Source: Flavobacteriales bacterium | GTDB taxonomy: Bacteria > Bacteroidota > Bacteroidia > Flavobacteriales_E > Vicingaceae | Reading direction: 5' to 3' | Length of the DNA stretch: 64,000 bases | Assembly: GCA_020635825.1 (NCBI GenBank) | Contig: JACJZA010000008.1 | Coordinates: 186,001-250,000 of the forward strand | Part shown: positions 52,949-60,705 of the stretch, in pieces | Position numbering within the stretch: position 1 is the first letter of the stretch | Layout: each line of letters starts with the position of its first letter | The notes under the pieces: generated by a model | Databases searched by the model: none | Seen by the model: the letters and a program-made list of their open reading frames with translations, nothing else | Told to the model about the DNA's origin: nothing | Made by a program: the position numbers and the translations under genes

Positions 52949-53329
52949 TTACCCCATAGAATGAATTCCCACACAATTTCCTTCAGTGTCTTGAATGTAA
53001 GCAACAAAACCATTTTCGCCAATACTAAACTTGGGTTGTAAAACTTTACCACCGGCAGCATCTACTTTTTCCAACACATTATCCATTGCAGGGTTGGCAT
53101 TTAAATACACAAAAGTTCCTTCGGTGCTGGGTTTGTGATAAGGACCTGTAGCTATGGCTCCGGATAATTTTCCGGAGCCGGGTGCAAATGGAAACATGGC
53201 TAATTTCTCGTCTCCCATTTCCATGATGGTCATTTCAATATTAAATATAGTTTCATAAAACTTTTTACTTCTTTCAATATTTAAAGCTGGTATTTCAAAC
53301 CAGTTCAAAGCGTTGGTTGTTGCATCCAT
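52949..53329 (-). CDS. VOC-family (glyoxalase/bleomycin-resistance fold) protein
   Basis: The 126-residue product has one VOC module with paired beta-alpha-beta-beta-beta units: WFEIPALNIERSKKFYETIF at the start and YIQDTEGNCVGIHS at the end, giving likely metal positions at the C-terminal strand. The activity of single VOC proteins cannot be read from sequence. It begins 30 bp after the DAHP synthase gene and may be read with the aromatic operon. Confidence 0.87.
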   Translation of the reverse strand: MDATTNALNWFEIPALNIERSKKFYETIFNIEMTIMEMGDEKLAMFPFAPGSGKLSGAIATGPYHKPSTEGTFVYLNANPAMDNVLEKVDAAGGKVLQPKFSIGENGFVAYIQDTEGNCVGIHSMG

Positions 53330-53359
53330 TTTTTAATGTTTAGCTGAACATAAATGTAA

Positions 53360-54472
53360 TTATATTTTTTTCAAAATTTTGTTTAACCATTCATTGCTAT
53401 TCATAATGTTGTTTTGTCGGTTAATAGATTCTAAATGAATCGTTGATAAAAATTTCACAATAAATTCTTTACTCAATCCTCTAGCTGTTCCATCCTGAAT
53501 ACTTTTATTCATTATTTCTTCCCATCGATTTGACTGTAAAATCTTGATTCTGTTTTTCTTTTTATACAAACCAATATCATCAGTTATTTCCATTCGTTTT
53601 GATAAAATATCAATCAGCTCGCTATCTAAAATATTTATCTTTTGACGAAGAATATCTAATTCAACATCTTTTTTACTTTCAGGAATTTTTGCTTCTCTAA
53701 TTTCTATTCGTTCAATCAGTTTTTTCAATTCATCTGGCGTAATTTGTTGAGAAGCATCACTCCATGCTTTATCAGGATTAATGTGTGATTCCAACATGAT
53801 TCCATCAAAATTTAAATCAATGGCTTCTTGAGCTATTTCGTACAAATTATCTCTTTTTCCGCATATGTGGCTCGGGTCGCAAATCAATGTTAATTCAGGG
53901 AAACGTTGTTTTAACTCAATAGGAATTTGCCATTGAGGGGGATTCCGAAAAGTAGAAGCACCATATTTGGAGAATCCTCTGTGAATGGCACCCACTTTAG
54001 TTACTCCTGCTTTTAAAATCCGTTCAATTCCGCCTTCCCATAAAGCAATGTCTGGATTAACCGGGTTTTTTAATAATACGATAGTGTCAACTCCCTGTAA
54101 AGCATCTGCAATTTCTTGTACGGCAAATGGATTTACGGTAGTTCGAGCACCTAACCATAACACATCTACATTATGTTTTAAAGCTGAGTAAACGTGTTTT
54201 ACATTGGCTACTTCTACAGCAGTTTTTAATCCGGTTTCTTTTTTAGCTTCGGCTAACCATTTTAACCCTTCGCTGCCAACACCTTCAAAACTTCCAGGTT
54301 TGGTTCTTGGTTTCCAGATTCCTGCTCGTAGCACATCTACTTTTTTGGTGTCTGCTAATTGTTGGCAAGTTGTTATTAATTGTTCTTCTGTTTCTGCACT
54401 ACAAGGGCCGCTAATTAAAATAGGGCCACCATGTAAGCTTAATTCTTGATTAATTGATTGTATTTTTTTCAT
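53360..54472 (-). CDS. Bifunctional DAHP synthase (type I-beta)/chorismate mutase
   Basis: The N-terminal ~260 residues are a KDO8PS-like DAHP synthase that condenses PEP and erythrose 4-phosphate. Motifs are ISGPCSAET, WKPRTKPGSFEG, LLKNPVNPD and DPSHICGKRDN. Residues ~275-360 form an AroQ-type chorismate mutase (DILRQKINILDSELIDILSKRMEI...ILQSNRW). This order (DAHPS then CM) is common in Bacteroidota and allows prephenate- or chorismate-linked control through the mutase domain. It is the fourth gene after the Phe/Tyr attenuator, 5 bp after tyrA. Confidence 0.95.
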   Translation of the reverse strand: MKKIQSINQELSLHGGPILISGPCSAETEEQLITTCQQLADTKKVDVLRAGIWKPRTKPGSFEGVGSEGLKWLAEAKKETGLKTAVEVANVKHVYSALKHNVDVLWLGARTTVNPFAVQEIADALQGVDTIVLLKNPVNPDIALWEGGIERILKAGVTKVGAIHRGFSKYGASTFRNPPQWQIPIELKQRFPELTLICDPSHICGKRDNLYEIAQEAIDLNFDGIMLESHINPDKAWSDASQQITPDELKKLIERIEIREAKIPESKKDVELDILRQKINILDSELIDILSKRMEITDDIGLYKKKNRIKILQSNRWEEIMNKSIQDGTARGLSKEFIVKFLSTIHLESINRQNNIMNSNEWLNKILKKI

Positions 54473-54477
54473 TTTGT

Positions 54478-55323
54478 TTAGTTTTTAATAATTCTTCTTA
54501 TTTCGTTTGCTTTTTTCATTTCGTTTATCAATTCTGTAGATTGTTCTAACTCTATAATTTCTTTAAGATTAGATAAGTGGTTCATATATGCAGAAATAGC
54601 TGATAAAAGGTGCGTTTTGTTTTGTATACTTATCGATTCCCACATTTCGGGTGAACTTTTTGCTAAACGCGCTGTTGACGAAAAACCACTCCCTGCTAGA
54701 TTGAAGATATTCTCTTCATCTTTTTCTAAATCTAAAACCGTTAAGCCCAATGCAAAAGAACAGATGTGAGACAAATGTGATATATATGCCAGATGCTTGT
54801 CATGCTCATTGGCATCCATATAAACTACTTCACATTTTAATGTTTTAAAAATCCCTTTAGCAGTATTGATAGCTTTTTTGTCGCTTTCAGTTTCATTGCA
54901 AATCACCATTTTTTTGTTTTCAAAAAGATGTTCAATTGCAGACTCTGGCCCTGAATTTTCAGTTCCTGCAATAGGGTGTGATGCTACAAAATTCTTTCTG
55001 TTAGGATGATTTTTTAAAGCTTCACATATTTTACTTTTTGTGGAACCCATATCTATCAGAATTTGGTGAGACTCTATTTGTGATAAAGCTTCTTTCAAAA
55101 CACTTATACTTGCTTTCGTTGGTGTTGCAACTATTATAATGTCAGCTTCTTTTAATAAGGCTTCTTTTTCTGTAATGTTATCCACTAATCCTAACTCTAA
55201 AGCTTTTTGAGCGTTTTTAGGATTAAGGTCAAATCCAATGACTTTAAAGTCCTTAGATTTTTTCATTGTCAGCCCAAGTGAGCCCCCAATTAATCCTAAA
55301 CCTATAATTCCTATTGTTTTCAT
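54478..55323 (-). CDS. tyrA: Prephenate dehydrogenase
   Basis: The enzyme oxidatively decarboxylates prephenate to 4-hydroxyphenylpyruvate for tyrosine. The 281 residues show NAD-binding GIIGLGLIGGSLG (4-16), the catalytic HPIAGTENSGPESA region (about 114-127) and the helical dimerisation domain with HLSHICSFALGL. No ACT domain is fused, so tyrosine feedback through ACT is not expected. Its start overlaps the aminotransferase stop by 4 bp. Confidence 0.94.
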   Translation of the reverse strand: MKTIGIIGLGLIGGSLGLTMKKSKDFKVIGFDLNPKNAQKALELGLVDNITEKEALLKEADIIIVATPTKASISVLKEALSQIESHQILIDMGSTKSKICEALKNHPNRKNFVASHPIAGTENSGPESAIEHLFENKKMVICNETESDKKAINTAKGIFKTLKCEVVYMDANEHDKHLAYISHLSHICSFALGLTVLDLEKDEENIFNLAGSGFSSTARLAKSSPEMWESISIQNKTHLLSAISAYMNHLSNLKEIIELEQSTELINEMKKANEIRRIIKN

Positions 55324-56486
55324 TGTGATATAAAATTTTTAATTCGTTCTATTGCTTCTTCAAGTGTTTCAATGTTGTTACATAATGATACTCGTAAATA
55401 TTTATCTCCTTTATTACCGAAAATACTTCCCGGAGTAATAAATATTTTGGTGTTGTACAATATCAAATCAGAAAAAGCAGATGCATTGCTGATACTCATC
55501 GGAATTTTTGCCCAAACAAACATCCCAACTTGATTTTTGCTGTATTTACAATTTAAAACATCCAGTAATCCCCATACTTTTTCTCTTCTTTCTTTGTAAA
55601 TGAGGTTGTTACTTTTGTACCAATCATTACCTAAAGAAAGTGCTGTTATGGCTGCATGCTGAACGGGTAAAAACATACCTGAATCCATGTTACTTTTAAA
55701 TTTTAAAATTTCATCAATTCGTTGTTGATTGGCTACCAACATTCCCAATCTCCATCCTGCCATGTTATGCGACTTACTTAAAGAGTTTAGTTCCATTACC
55801 ACTTCTTTTTGAGGGTCTAATTCCAATATGCTTTTTGGAGCATCATTTAATGTTAAACTGTAAGGGTTATCATTACAAATTAATACTTGGTGCTTTTTTG
55901 CTAAAGCAATTAACTTTTTTAATGTTCCCCAGTTTCCATTTGCTCCTGTTGGCATATTAGGGTAGTTTATCCACATTAATTTGGTTTTAGGTGAAATCAT
56001 TTTTTCTATTTCATCCAAATTGATGTCCCAATCATTGTCTTCATCTAAATGATAGTGAACTACTTTTCCTCCCGCCAAGTTGGTAGCTGATGTATAAGTA
56101 GGGTAACCCGGATTGGGGATTAAAACTTCATCTCCATCATTAATGTATGTCATACTAATGTGCATGATTCCCTCTTTTGAACCAATAAGAGGTAATACTT
56201 CAACACTAGGTTCAATATTAATGTTGTAAGTTTTTTTGTACCAATTAGCTATAGCGCCTCTTAATTCAGGAATACCTTTGTAACTCTGGTAAGCATGATG
56301 ATTCATAGCTTGTGCTGAATCTAATAAAGTAGATATTACATGACTTTCGGGAGCTAAATCAGGACTCCCAATTCCTAAATTGATGACACGGTCACCAGTC
56401 TTGTTCAACGAATCTATTTCTTTCATCTTTTTTGAGAAGTAGTATTCGTTCACCGATTTAATTCTATTTGCCGTTTGTATGTTCAT
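55320..56486 (-). CDS. PLP-dependent class I/II aminotransferase (aromatic operon)
   Basis: The 388-residue fold-type I enzyme has NLGIGSPDLAPE (substrate loop), YPNMPTGA, NDNPYSLT and the PLP-binding lysine in NSLSKSHNMAGWRLG (about 232-246). Because it lies between pheA and tyrA and overlaps both by 4 bp, it probably transaminates phenylpyruvate and 4-hydroxyphenylpyruvate, or prephenate itself. Substrate preference is inferred from context only. Confidence 0.9.
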   Translation of the reverse strand: MNIQTANRIKSVNEYYFSKKMKEIDSLNKTGDRVINLGIGSPDLAPESHVISTLLDSAQAMNHHAYQSYKGIPELRGAIANWYKKTYNINIEPSVEVLPLIGSKEGIMHISMTYINDGDEVLIPNPGYPTYTSATNLAGGKVVHYHLDEDNDWDINLDEIEKMISPKTKLMWINYPNMPTGANGNWGTLKKLIALAKKHQVLICNDNPYSLTLNDAPKSILELDPQKEVVMELNSLSKSHNMAGWRLGMLVANQQRIDEILKFKSNMDSGMFLPVQHAAITALSLGNDWYKSNNLIYKERREKVWGLLDVLNCKYSKNQVGMFVWAKIPMSISNASAFSDLILYNTKIFITPGSIFGNKGDKYLRVSLCNNIETLEEAIERIKNFISQ

Positions 56487-57304
56487 TTTATTCCTTTTTT
56501 GTAATTCCCTAATATTTTTAATTCTGTGGTGTGATTGCTTAACTGAAGCATTAAATTGTTGAAATTGCTATAAGCATCATATTCTAAATCACTATGGAAA
56601 TAGTATTGCCAGCTTTTACCAACAATAGGAAAGGATTGCAGTTTCGTTAGATTAATATTGTTTTTAGCAATTAATTCTAAGACTTTAGCCAAACTTCCTT
56701 TGCGATTATGAACTGAGAAGTAAACAGAGGCTTTGTTGCTGTTTTTTACCTTATCAACTTCGTTTTTACTTAATATTAAAAACCGGGTATAATTCTCCTT
56801 ATTGGTTTCTATTGATGGTGCAAGTATTTCCATCCCGTAAATTGAAGCTGATAAATCGCTTGATATGGCTGCTTTTGTTTTCCAGTTATTTTTTTTAATT
56901 CGTTTAACGCTAGCAGCGGTATCATCTGTTTCTATCACCTTGATGTTTTTTAAGGCCGATAAGAAGTCTCCACACTGATAGATAGCCATTGGATGCGAAT
57001 GAATTTCTTCAATTTCATCAATGCTTGTTCCGGGGAAGGCGATCAGATTCTGAGTTATAGGAAGGTAAACTTCACCTACTACTTTTAACCCAGATTGCTG
57101 AAGTAATTTATAATTCTGTAGTATGCTTCCCGCAATTGAGTTTTCTATGGCCATAATTCCCATGTCGCAATTACTTCCCTTAGCTACTTCAGTAACTAAT
57201 TCAGGGAAACTTGAACAACAGAGAACATCCATTTCTTTATTGAAATGTTTATTGGCTGCTATTTGGTGAAAACATCCTTTAATTCCTTGTATTGCAATTT
57301 TCAT
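56483..57304 (-). CDS. pheA: Prephenate dehydratase
   Basis: The enzyme converts prephenate to phenylpyruvate for phenylalanine. The 273 residues have the PDT domain (about 1-180; IAIQGIKGCFHQIAA, MAIENSIAGSI, and NYTRFLIL with the catalytic Thr) and a C-terminal ACT domain (about 195-265). In the ACT domain the usual Phe-binding GAL and ESRP motifs read GSL and LQSFP, so feedback inhibition may differ from the E. coli enzyme. No chorismate mutase is fused; that activity is on the DAHP synthase. It starts 20 nt after an intrinsic terminator that belongs to a Phe/Tyr leader attenuator. Confidence 0.94.
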   Translation of the reverse strand: MKIAIQGIKGCFHQIAANKHFNKEMDVLCCSSFPELVTEVAKGSNCDMGIMAIENSIAGSILQNYKLLQQSGLKVVGEVYLPITQNLIAFPGTSIDEIEEIHSHPMAIYQCGDFLSALKNIKVIETDDTAASVKRIKKNNWKTKAAISSDLSASIYGMEILAPSIETNKENYTRFLILSKNEVDKVKNSNKASVYFSVHNRKGSLAKVLELIAKNNINLTKLQSFPIVGKSWQYYFHSDLEYDAYSNFNNLMLQLSNHTTELKILGNYKKGIK

Positions 57305-57323
57305 TCTTCTTAATTTTTAATAA

Positions 57324-57350
57324 TAAAAAAGGGAGCTTTTGGGCTCCCTC
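57324..57350 (-). terminator. Attenuator terminator upstream of pheA
   Basis: On the minus strand AGGGAGC and GCTCCCT form a stem with a 6-nt loop, followed directly by six T residues. It lies between the leader stop (57380) and the pheA start (57304). Its 5' arm (AGCCC from 57341-57345) can instead pair with GGGCT (57375-57379) right after the leader stop codon, giving a possible antiterminator. Confidence 0.8.
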
Positions 57351-57379
57351 TAAACATTTATACATAGTTCAGTTAGCCC

Positions 57380-57436
57380 TCAATGGTTATTGAAGAAATA
57401 AAAAAAGTAAAATGAATATGTATGTATTTTAATCAT
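57380..57436 (-). CDS. Phe/Tyr-rich leader peptide of the aromatic operon
   Basis: This complete 18-codon frame (ATG to TGA) encodes MIKIHTYSFYFFYFFNNH. Eight of the nine codons 7-15 are Phe or Tyr (five Phe, three Tyr). It starts 2 nt after the asnA stop and ends 29 nt before the terminator hairpin that precedes pheA. The layout is that of a classical attenuation leader: ribosome stalling at Phe/Tyr codons would leave the antiterminator segment free. No -7 element is seen between asnA and this frame, so it may be transcribed from the asnA promoter or from inside asnA. Confidence 0.82.
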   Translation of the reverse strand: MIKIHTYSFYFFYFFNNH

Positions 57437-57438
57437 CT

Positions 57439-58476
57439 TTATAATAATTCAATGCCTGCTTCTTTGCATGTTTTTTTCATATCATCCGGCCAAATACTTG
57501 CCTGAACTTCTCCAATGTGTGCTTTTTTTAATAAGAACATACAAGTTCTTGATTGTCCGATACCTCCTCCAATTGTAAAAGGAAGTTCGTCCGCTAGTAA
57601 CATTTTATGGAACAGAAATTCTTTTCTTTTTTCTTCGTTGGCAATTTCCAGTTGTTTTAGTAATGCTTTTTTATCTACCCTGATTCCCATGGAAGAAACT
57701 TCAAAAGCTTTTTCAATAATCGGGTTCCAGAACACAATGTCGCCGTTTAAACCATAGTGTCCGATTTTCGATTCGGTGGTCCAGTCATCATAGTCTGGAG
57801 CTCTTCCATCATGAGCTTCTCCGTTTGATAGTTCCCCGCCGATTCCTATGATGAAGATGGCTCCATACTTTTTTGCCGCTGCTGTTTCGCGTTCCTTAAC
57901 TGTTAATTCAGGGTATTCTTTTAATAAATCTTCGGCATGAATGAAAGTGATTTCTTCAGGCAGTTGAGGTTTAATTTCAGGATATTCTTTACTGATGTTT
58001 TCCTCCGTTCGTTTGTACACACTGTAAATCTTCTTTACGGTTTCTTTCAGGTAAGTCAGGGTACGGTCTTTTTCCTCAATGCTTTTTTCCCAGTCCCATT
58101 GATCTACATACAAGGAGTGTAAGTTTCCTAATTCTTCATCAGGTCGTAAAGCGTTCATGTCGGTATAAATACCTCTTCCTGTTTCCATTTTTAGGTCAGC
58201 CAATCTCAATCTTTTCCATTTTGCAAGGGAATGTACTACTTCAGCTGGTTGTTCTTCCATGCATTTTATAGGAAAAGTTACAGGGCGTTCTATCCCATTC
58301 AGGTCGTCGTTAATTCCGGTTCCTTTTAACACAGCAATTGGAGCGGTTACTCTTCTCAATTGTAACTCATCTGCTAAAGCTATCTGAAAGTAGTCTTTAA
58401 TTTTTTTAATTGCCTTTTCGGTTGTCTCAACATCTAATGTTGATTGATAATGTTTTGGTAAAATTAATTTATTCAT
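57439..58476 (-). CDS. asnA: Aspartate-ammonia ligase (asparagine synthetase A)
   Basis: AsnA makes asparagine from aspartate and ammonia with ATP. The 345 residues match the AsnA family (class II aaRS-like fold), with LRRVTAPIAVLKGTGINDDLNG, PIKCMEEQPAEVVHSLAKWKR, GIYTDMNALRPDEE, SLYVDQWDWEK and GGGIGQSRTCMFLL near the C-terminus. Two Asn-rich leader peptides with terminators stand between its promoter and its start, which strongly supports the enzyme identity and predicts control by charged tRNA-Asn. The aromatic operon follows directly. Confidence 0.97.
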   Translation of the reverse strand: MNKLILPKHYQSTLDVETTEKAIKKIKDYFQIALADELQLRRVTAPIAVLKGTGINDDLNGIERPVTFPIKCMEEQPAEVVHSLAKWKRLRLADLKMETGRGIYTDMNALRPDEELGNLHSLYVDQWDWEKSIEEKDRTLTYLKETVKKIYSVYKRTEENISKEYPEIKPQLPEEITFIHAEDLLKEYPELTVKERETAAAKKYGAIFIIGIGGELSNGEAHDGRAPDYDDWTTESKIGHYGLNGDIVFWNPIIEKAFEVSSMGIRVDKKALLKQLEIANEEKRKEFLFHKMLLADELPFTIGGGIGQSRTCMFLLKKAHIGEVQASIWPDDMKKTCKEAGIELL

Positions 58477-58513
58477 GGTTTTTCTTTTATAGTTTTTAAA
58501 ATTTGATTTATAA

Positions 58514-58547
58514 CAAAAAAGCCTTTCTCGATTGGGAGAAAGGCTTT
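58514..58547 (-). terminator. Second (proximal) attenuator terminator of asnA
   Basis: On the minus strand AAAGCCTTTCTC and GAGAAAGGCTTT form a 12-bp stem with a 6-nt loop, followed by six T residues, 37 nt before the asnA start. The minus-strand 5' arm CCTTTCTCCC (58534-58543) can pair, with one bulge, with GGGAAAAGG (58573-58581), which overlaps the last codons of leader 2. Confidence 0.82.
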
Positions 58548-58568
58548 AAAAATTGCACAACAATAGTT

Positions 58569-58628
58569 TTAACCTTTTCCCGGAGGGTGGTAATAATTAA
58601 AATTATTATTGTAAAAAAAGTTCGTCAT
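58569..58628 (-). CDS. Asn-rich leader peptide 2 (proximal) of asnA
   Basis: This complete 19-codon frame plus stop encodes MTNFFYNNNFNYYHPPGKG, with five Asn including a run of three (codons 7-9). Codons 16-19 (CCG GGA AAA GGT) carry the antiterminator segment, so a ribosome that reaches the stop would cover it and allow the terminator to form. It is too short to be reported by usual gene finders. The size, position and Asn content all fit a transcription-attenuation leader. Confidence 0.8.
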   Translation of the reverse strand: MTNFFYNNNFNYYHPPGKG

Positions 58629-58646
58629 TTTATATTTTCATTTAAC

Positions 58647-58678
58647 AAAAAAAAAAGCCTCTCGATTTCGAGAGGCTT
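58647..58678 (-). terminator. First (distal) attenuator terminator of asnA
   Basis: On the minus strand AAGCCTCTCG and CGAGAGGCTT form a 10-bp perfect stem with a 4-nt loop, followed by a long T-tract. Its 5' arm CCTCTCG (58669-58675) can pair perfectly (7 bp) with CGAGAGG (58713-58719), which lies 2 nt after the leader 1 stop codon. Confidence 0.83.
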
Positions 58679-58721
58679 AAAATATTTTAATGTATTTTAT
58701 TTATAACAATATCCTCTCGTC

Positions 58722-58769
58722 CTAGTAGTTAGGATTAAAATAGAAGTTATTATTATAGTTAAATTTCAT
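58722..58769 (-). CDS. Asn-rich leader peptide 1 (distal) of asnA
   Basis: This complete 15-codon frame plus TAG encodes MKFNYNNNFYFNPNY, with six Asn (codons 4, 6, 7, 8, 12 and 14). The antiterminator segment CGAGAGG begins 2 nt after the stop. It lies about 20 nt downstream of a TAnnTTTG promoter element. Together with leader 2 it forms a tandem attenuator pair upstream of asnA. Confidence 0.8.
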   Translation of the reverse strand: MKFNYNNNFYFNPNY

Positions 58770-58791
58770 CTTGATTTCAATTTTAATGATG

Positions 58792-58799
58792 CAAAACTA
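58792..58799 (-). promoter_or_regulatory. Putative -7 promoter element of asnA
   Basis: TAGTTTTG on the minus strand is a perfect TAnnTTTG. Transcription would start near 58785, about 16 nt before leader 1. A -33 TTG is not exact (TCG). The divergent etfB promoter shares this intergenic region. Confidence 0.5.
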
Positions 58800-58969
58800 T
58801 ATAAAAAAATGAATACGAAATAAAATTTCTTCTCAAAAAAATAAAATTCTTTTAAACTGTTAAAAACATGTTAGCTATTGAGCAATATCATGTTTTTTTT
58901 TCGGGCTTTAATTGTTAATTTCGTTGCATTCAAAAATTAATCTATTAAAAACTATATAATAAATATACT

Positions 58970-59710
58970 ATGAAAATACTAGTTTGTATAAGTAAAGCGC
59001 CTGATACAACAGCTAAGATTGCTTTTACAGATGGGAACACCAAATTTGACGAAAATGGTGTTCAGTTTATTGTGAACCCTTATGATGAGTGGTATGCTTT
59101 AGTAAGAGGTTTAGAATTAAAAGAAGCAAATGGAGGAACTGTTACTGTATTAAATGTTGGTGGTGCAGAGAATGATCCTGTTATTAGAAAAGCTTTAGCC
59201 ATTGGAGCTGACGATGCAGTAAGAATTGATGCATCAACTACTGATGCTTTATCAGTAGCTAAACAAATAGCAGCTTATGCAAAAGAACAATCTTACGATA
59301 TGATTTTATGTGGTAAAGAAACAATAGATTACAATGGTTCTCAAGTAGCAGGTATGGTTGCAGAATTAATGAATTTACCTTATGTTTCTTTAGCTACAAA
59401 ATTAGATGTAAATGGTTCTACAGCGACTATAGAAAGAGATGTTGAAGGTGGAGTAGAGGTGGTAGAAGTTTCCGGTGCTTTTGTATTGAGTGCTGCAAAA
59501 GGAATGGCAGAAGCTCGTATTCCAAACATGAGAGGAATTATGGCAGCAAGAACTAAGCCTTTAGCAGTTGTTCCGGCTATTGAAACAAGCGCTAAAACTT
59601 CTATTAAAAGCTTTGAACTTCCTCCTGCAAAATCTGCTTGTAAATTGGTGGATGCCGCTAATGTGGAAGAATTGGTAAATTTATTACACAACGAAGCAAA
59701 AGCAATCTAG
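58970..59710 (+). CDS. etfB: Electron transfer flavoprotein subunit beta
   Basis: The beta subunit of ETF binds AMP and passes electrons from acyl-CoA dehydrogenases to the respiratory chain. The 246 residues show MKILVCISKAPDTTAKI, the NPYDEWYALVRGLELKE segment, the signature DMILCGKETIDYNGSQV and VEGGVEVVEV. It is followed 24 bp later by etfA, forming the usual ETF operon. Confidence 0.95.
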   Translation: MKILVCISKAPDTTAKIAFTDGNTKFDENGVQFIVNPYDEWYALVRGLELKEANGGTVTVLNVGGAENDPVIRKALAIGADDAVRIDASTTDALSVAKQIAAYAKEQSYDMILCGKETIDYNGSQVAGMVAELMNLPYVSLATKLDVNGSTATIERDVEGGVEVVEVSGAFVLSAAKGMAEARIPNMRGIMAARTKPLAVVPAIETSAKTSIKSFELPPAKSACKLVDAANVEELVNLLHNEAKAI

Positions 59711-59734
59711 TTTTTAACTTTAAACAGAACAAAA

Positions 59735-60694
59735 ATGTCAATTTTAATATACGCAGATACAAGTAATGGAGCTTTAACTAAGAATGCTTTTGAAGCAGTT
59801 AATTATGGAGCTCAATTAGCACAAAAAACAGGAGATGTTGCTGTTGCAGTTGTAACAGGAAGTGCTTCGGGATTAGAAGAATTAGGAAAATATGGAGTAA
59901 ACAAAGTTATTCATGTAGCTGACGCTGGTCTAGATAATTTTGATCCTCAAAAAGTTACTCATGTAATTAATGAAGTTGCTAATGCACAAGGTGCAAAAAC
60001 GATTATTTTTTCGCATGATTATGCAGGAAAATCAGTAGCTCCAAGATTAGCTGCTAAGTTAGATGCTGGATTAGTAACCGGAGCTGTAGCTATCCCAAAT
60101 ACTGATGGTGGTTTCGTTGTTAAAAAAGCAGTATTTTCAGGAAAAGCATTTGCTAATGTAGAGATTTCATCTGATGTGAAGATTATTTCAGTTTTACCTA
60201 ACTCTATTGAAAAACAAATAGGAGAGGGTAGTGCTTCAGTAGAAAATATGTCGGTTGATGTGCCTTCTACTGGTTTAACAGTTAAAGAAGTTAGAAAAGA
60301 ATCTACCGAGTTATCATTAACAGAAGCTGATATTGTAGTTTCTGCCGGAAGAGGTTTAAAAGGACCTGAAAACTGGGGAATGATTGAAGAATTAGCACAT
60401 GAGTTAGGAGCTGCTACAGCTTGTTCTCGTCCTGTTGCTGATATTGGATGGAGACCTCACCATGAGCACGTTGGTCAAACAGGTATAGCAATTCGACCAA
60501 ATTTATATTTTGCAATTGGTATTTCAGGTGCAATTCAGCACTTAGCTGGTGTAAATGGTAGTAAAGTAATAGTAGTTATTAATACTGATGCTGAAGCACC
60601 ATTCTTTAAAGCTGCTGATTATGGAATTGTTGGTGACGCATTTGAAGTAGTACCAAAATTGATTGAAGCGGTTAAAAAATTAAAAGCATCCTAA
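59735..60694 (+). CDS. etfA: Electron transfer flavoprotein subunit alpha
   Basis: The alpha subunit carries the redox FAD. The 319 residues have the N-terminal ETF domain (about 1-180) and the C-terminal FAD-binding domain with VSAGRGLKGPENWGMIEELA, CSRPVADIGWRPHHEHVGQTG and the signature YFAIGISGAIQHLAGV. With etfB it makes the soluble heterodimer that links fatty-acid or amino-acid oxidation to quinone reduction. Confidence 0.96.
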   Translation: MSILIYADTSNGALTKNAFEAVNYGAQLAQKTGDVAVAVVTGSASGLEELGKYGVNKVIHVADAGLDNFDPQKVTHVINEVANAQGAKTIIFSHDYAGKSVAPRLAAKLDAGLVTGAVAIPNTDGGFVVKKAVFSGKAFANVEISSDVKIISVLPNSIEKQIGEGSASVENMSVDVPSTGLTVKEVRKESTELSLTEADIVVSAGRGLKGPENWGMIEELAHELGAATACSRPVADIGWRPHHEHVGQTGIAIRPNLYFAIGISGAIQHLAGVNGSKVIVVINTDAEAPFFKAADYGIVGDAFEVVPKLIEAVKKLKAS

Positions 60695-60705
60695 AATAAA
60701 TCTTC

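Larger units (their letters stand above)
58477..58969. other. 493-bp intergenic region between asnA and etfB
   Basis: Bases 58477-58800 hold the asnA control region (promoter, two leader peptides, two terminators). Bases 58800-58969 are AT-rich and carry the divergent etfB start. A TAATTTCG about 56 nt before etfB is a near match to the -7 consensus. Nothing else was recognised. Confidence 0.7.

Noticed and set aside
58514..58678. The two hairpins upstream of asnA as simple back-to-back terminators of etf or unknown genes
   Set aside because: The T-tracts face asnA on the minus strand, no gene ends upstream of them on that strand, and each is preceded by an Asn-rich frame with a matching antiterminator segment.
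58503..58706. Plus-strand 67-codon frame through the asnA leader region
   Set aside because: It runs through both terminators and both leader frames on the opposite strand and has low-complexity Lys/Phe composition.
58477..58800. T-box riboswitch controlling asnA
   Set aside because: No conserved T-box sequence or long Stem I structure was seen; the short Asn-rich frames explain the region better.
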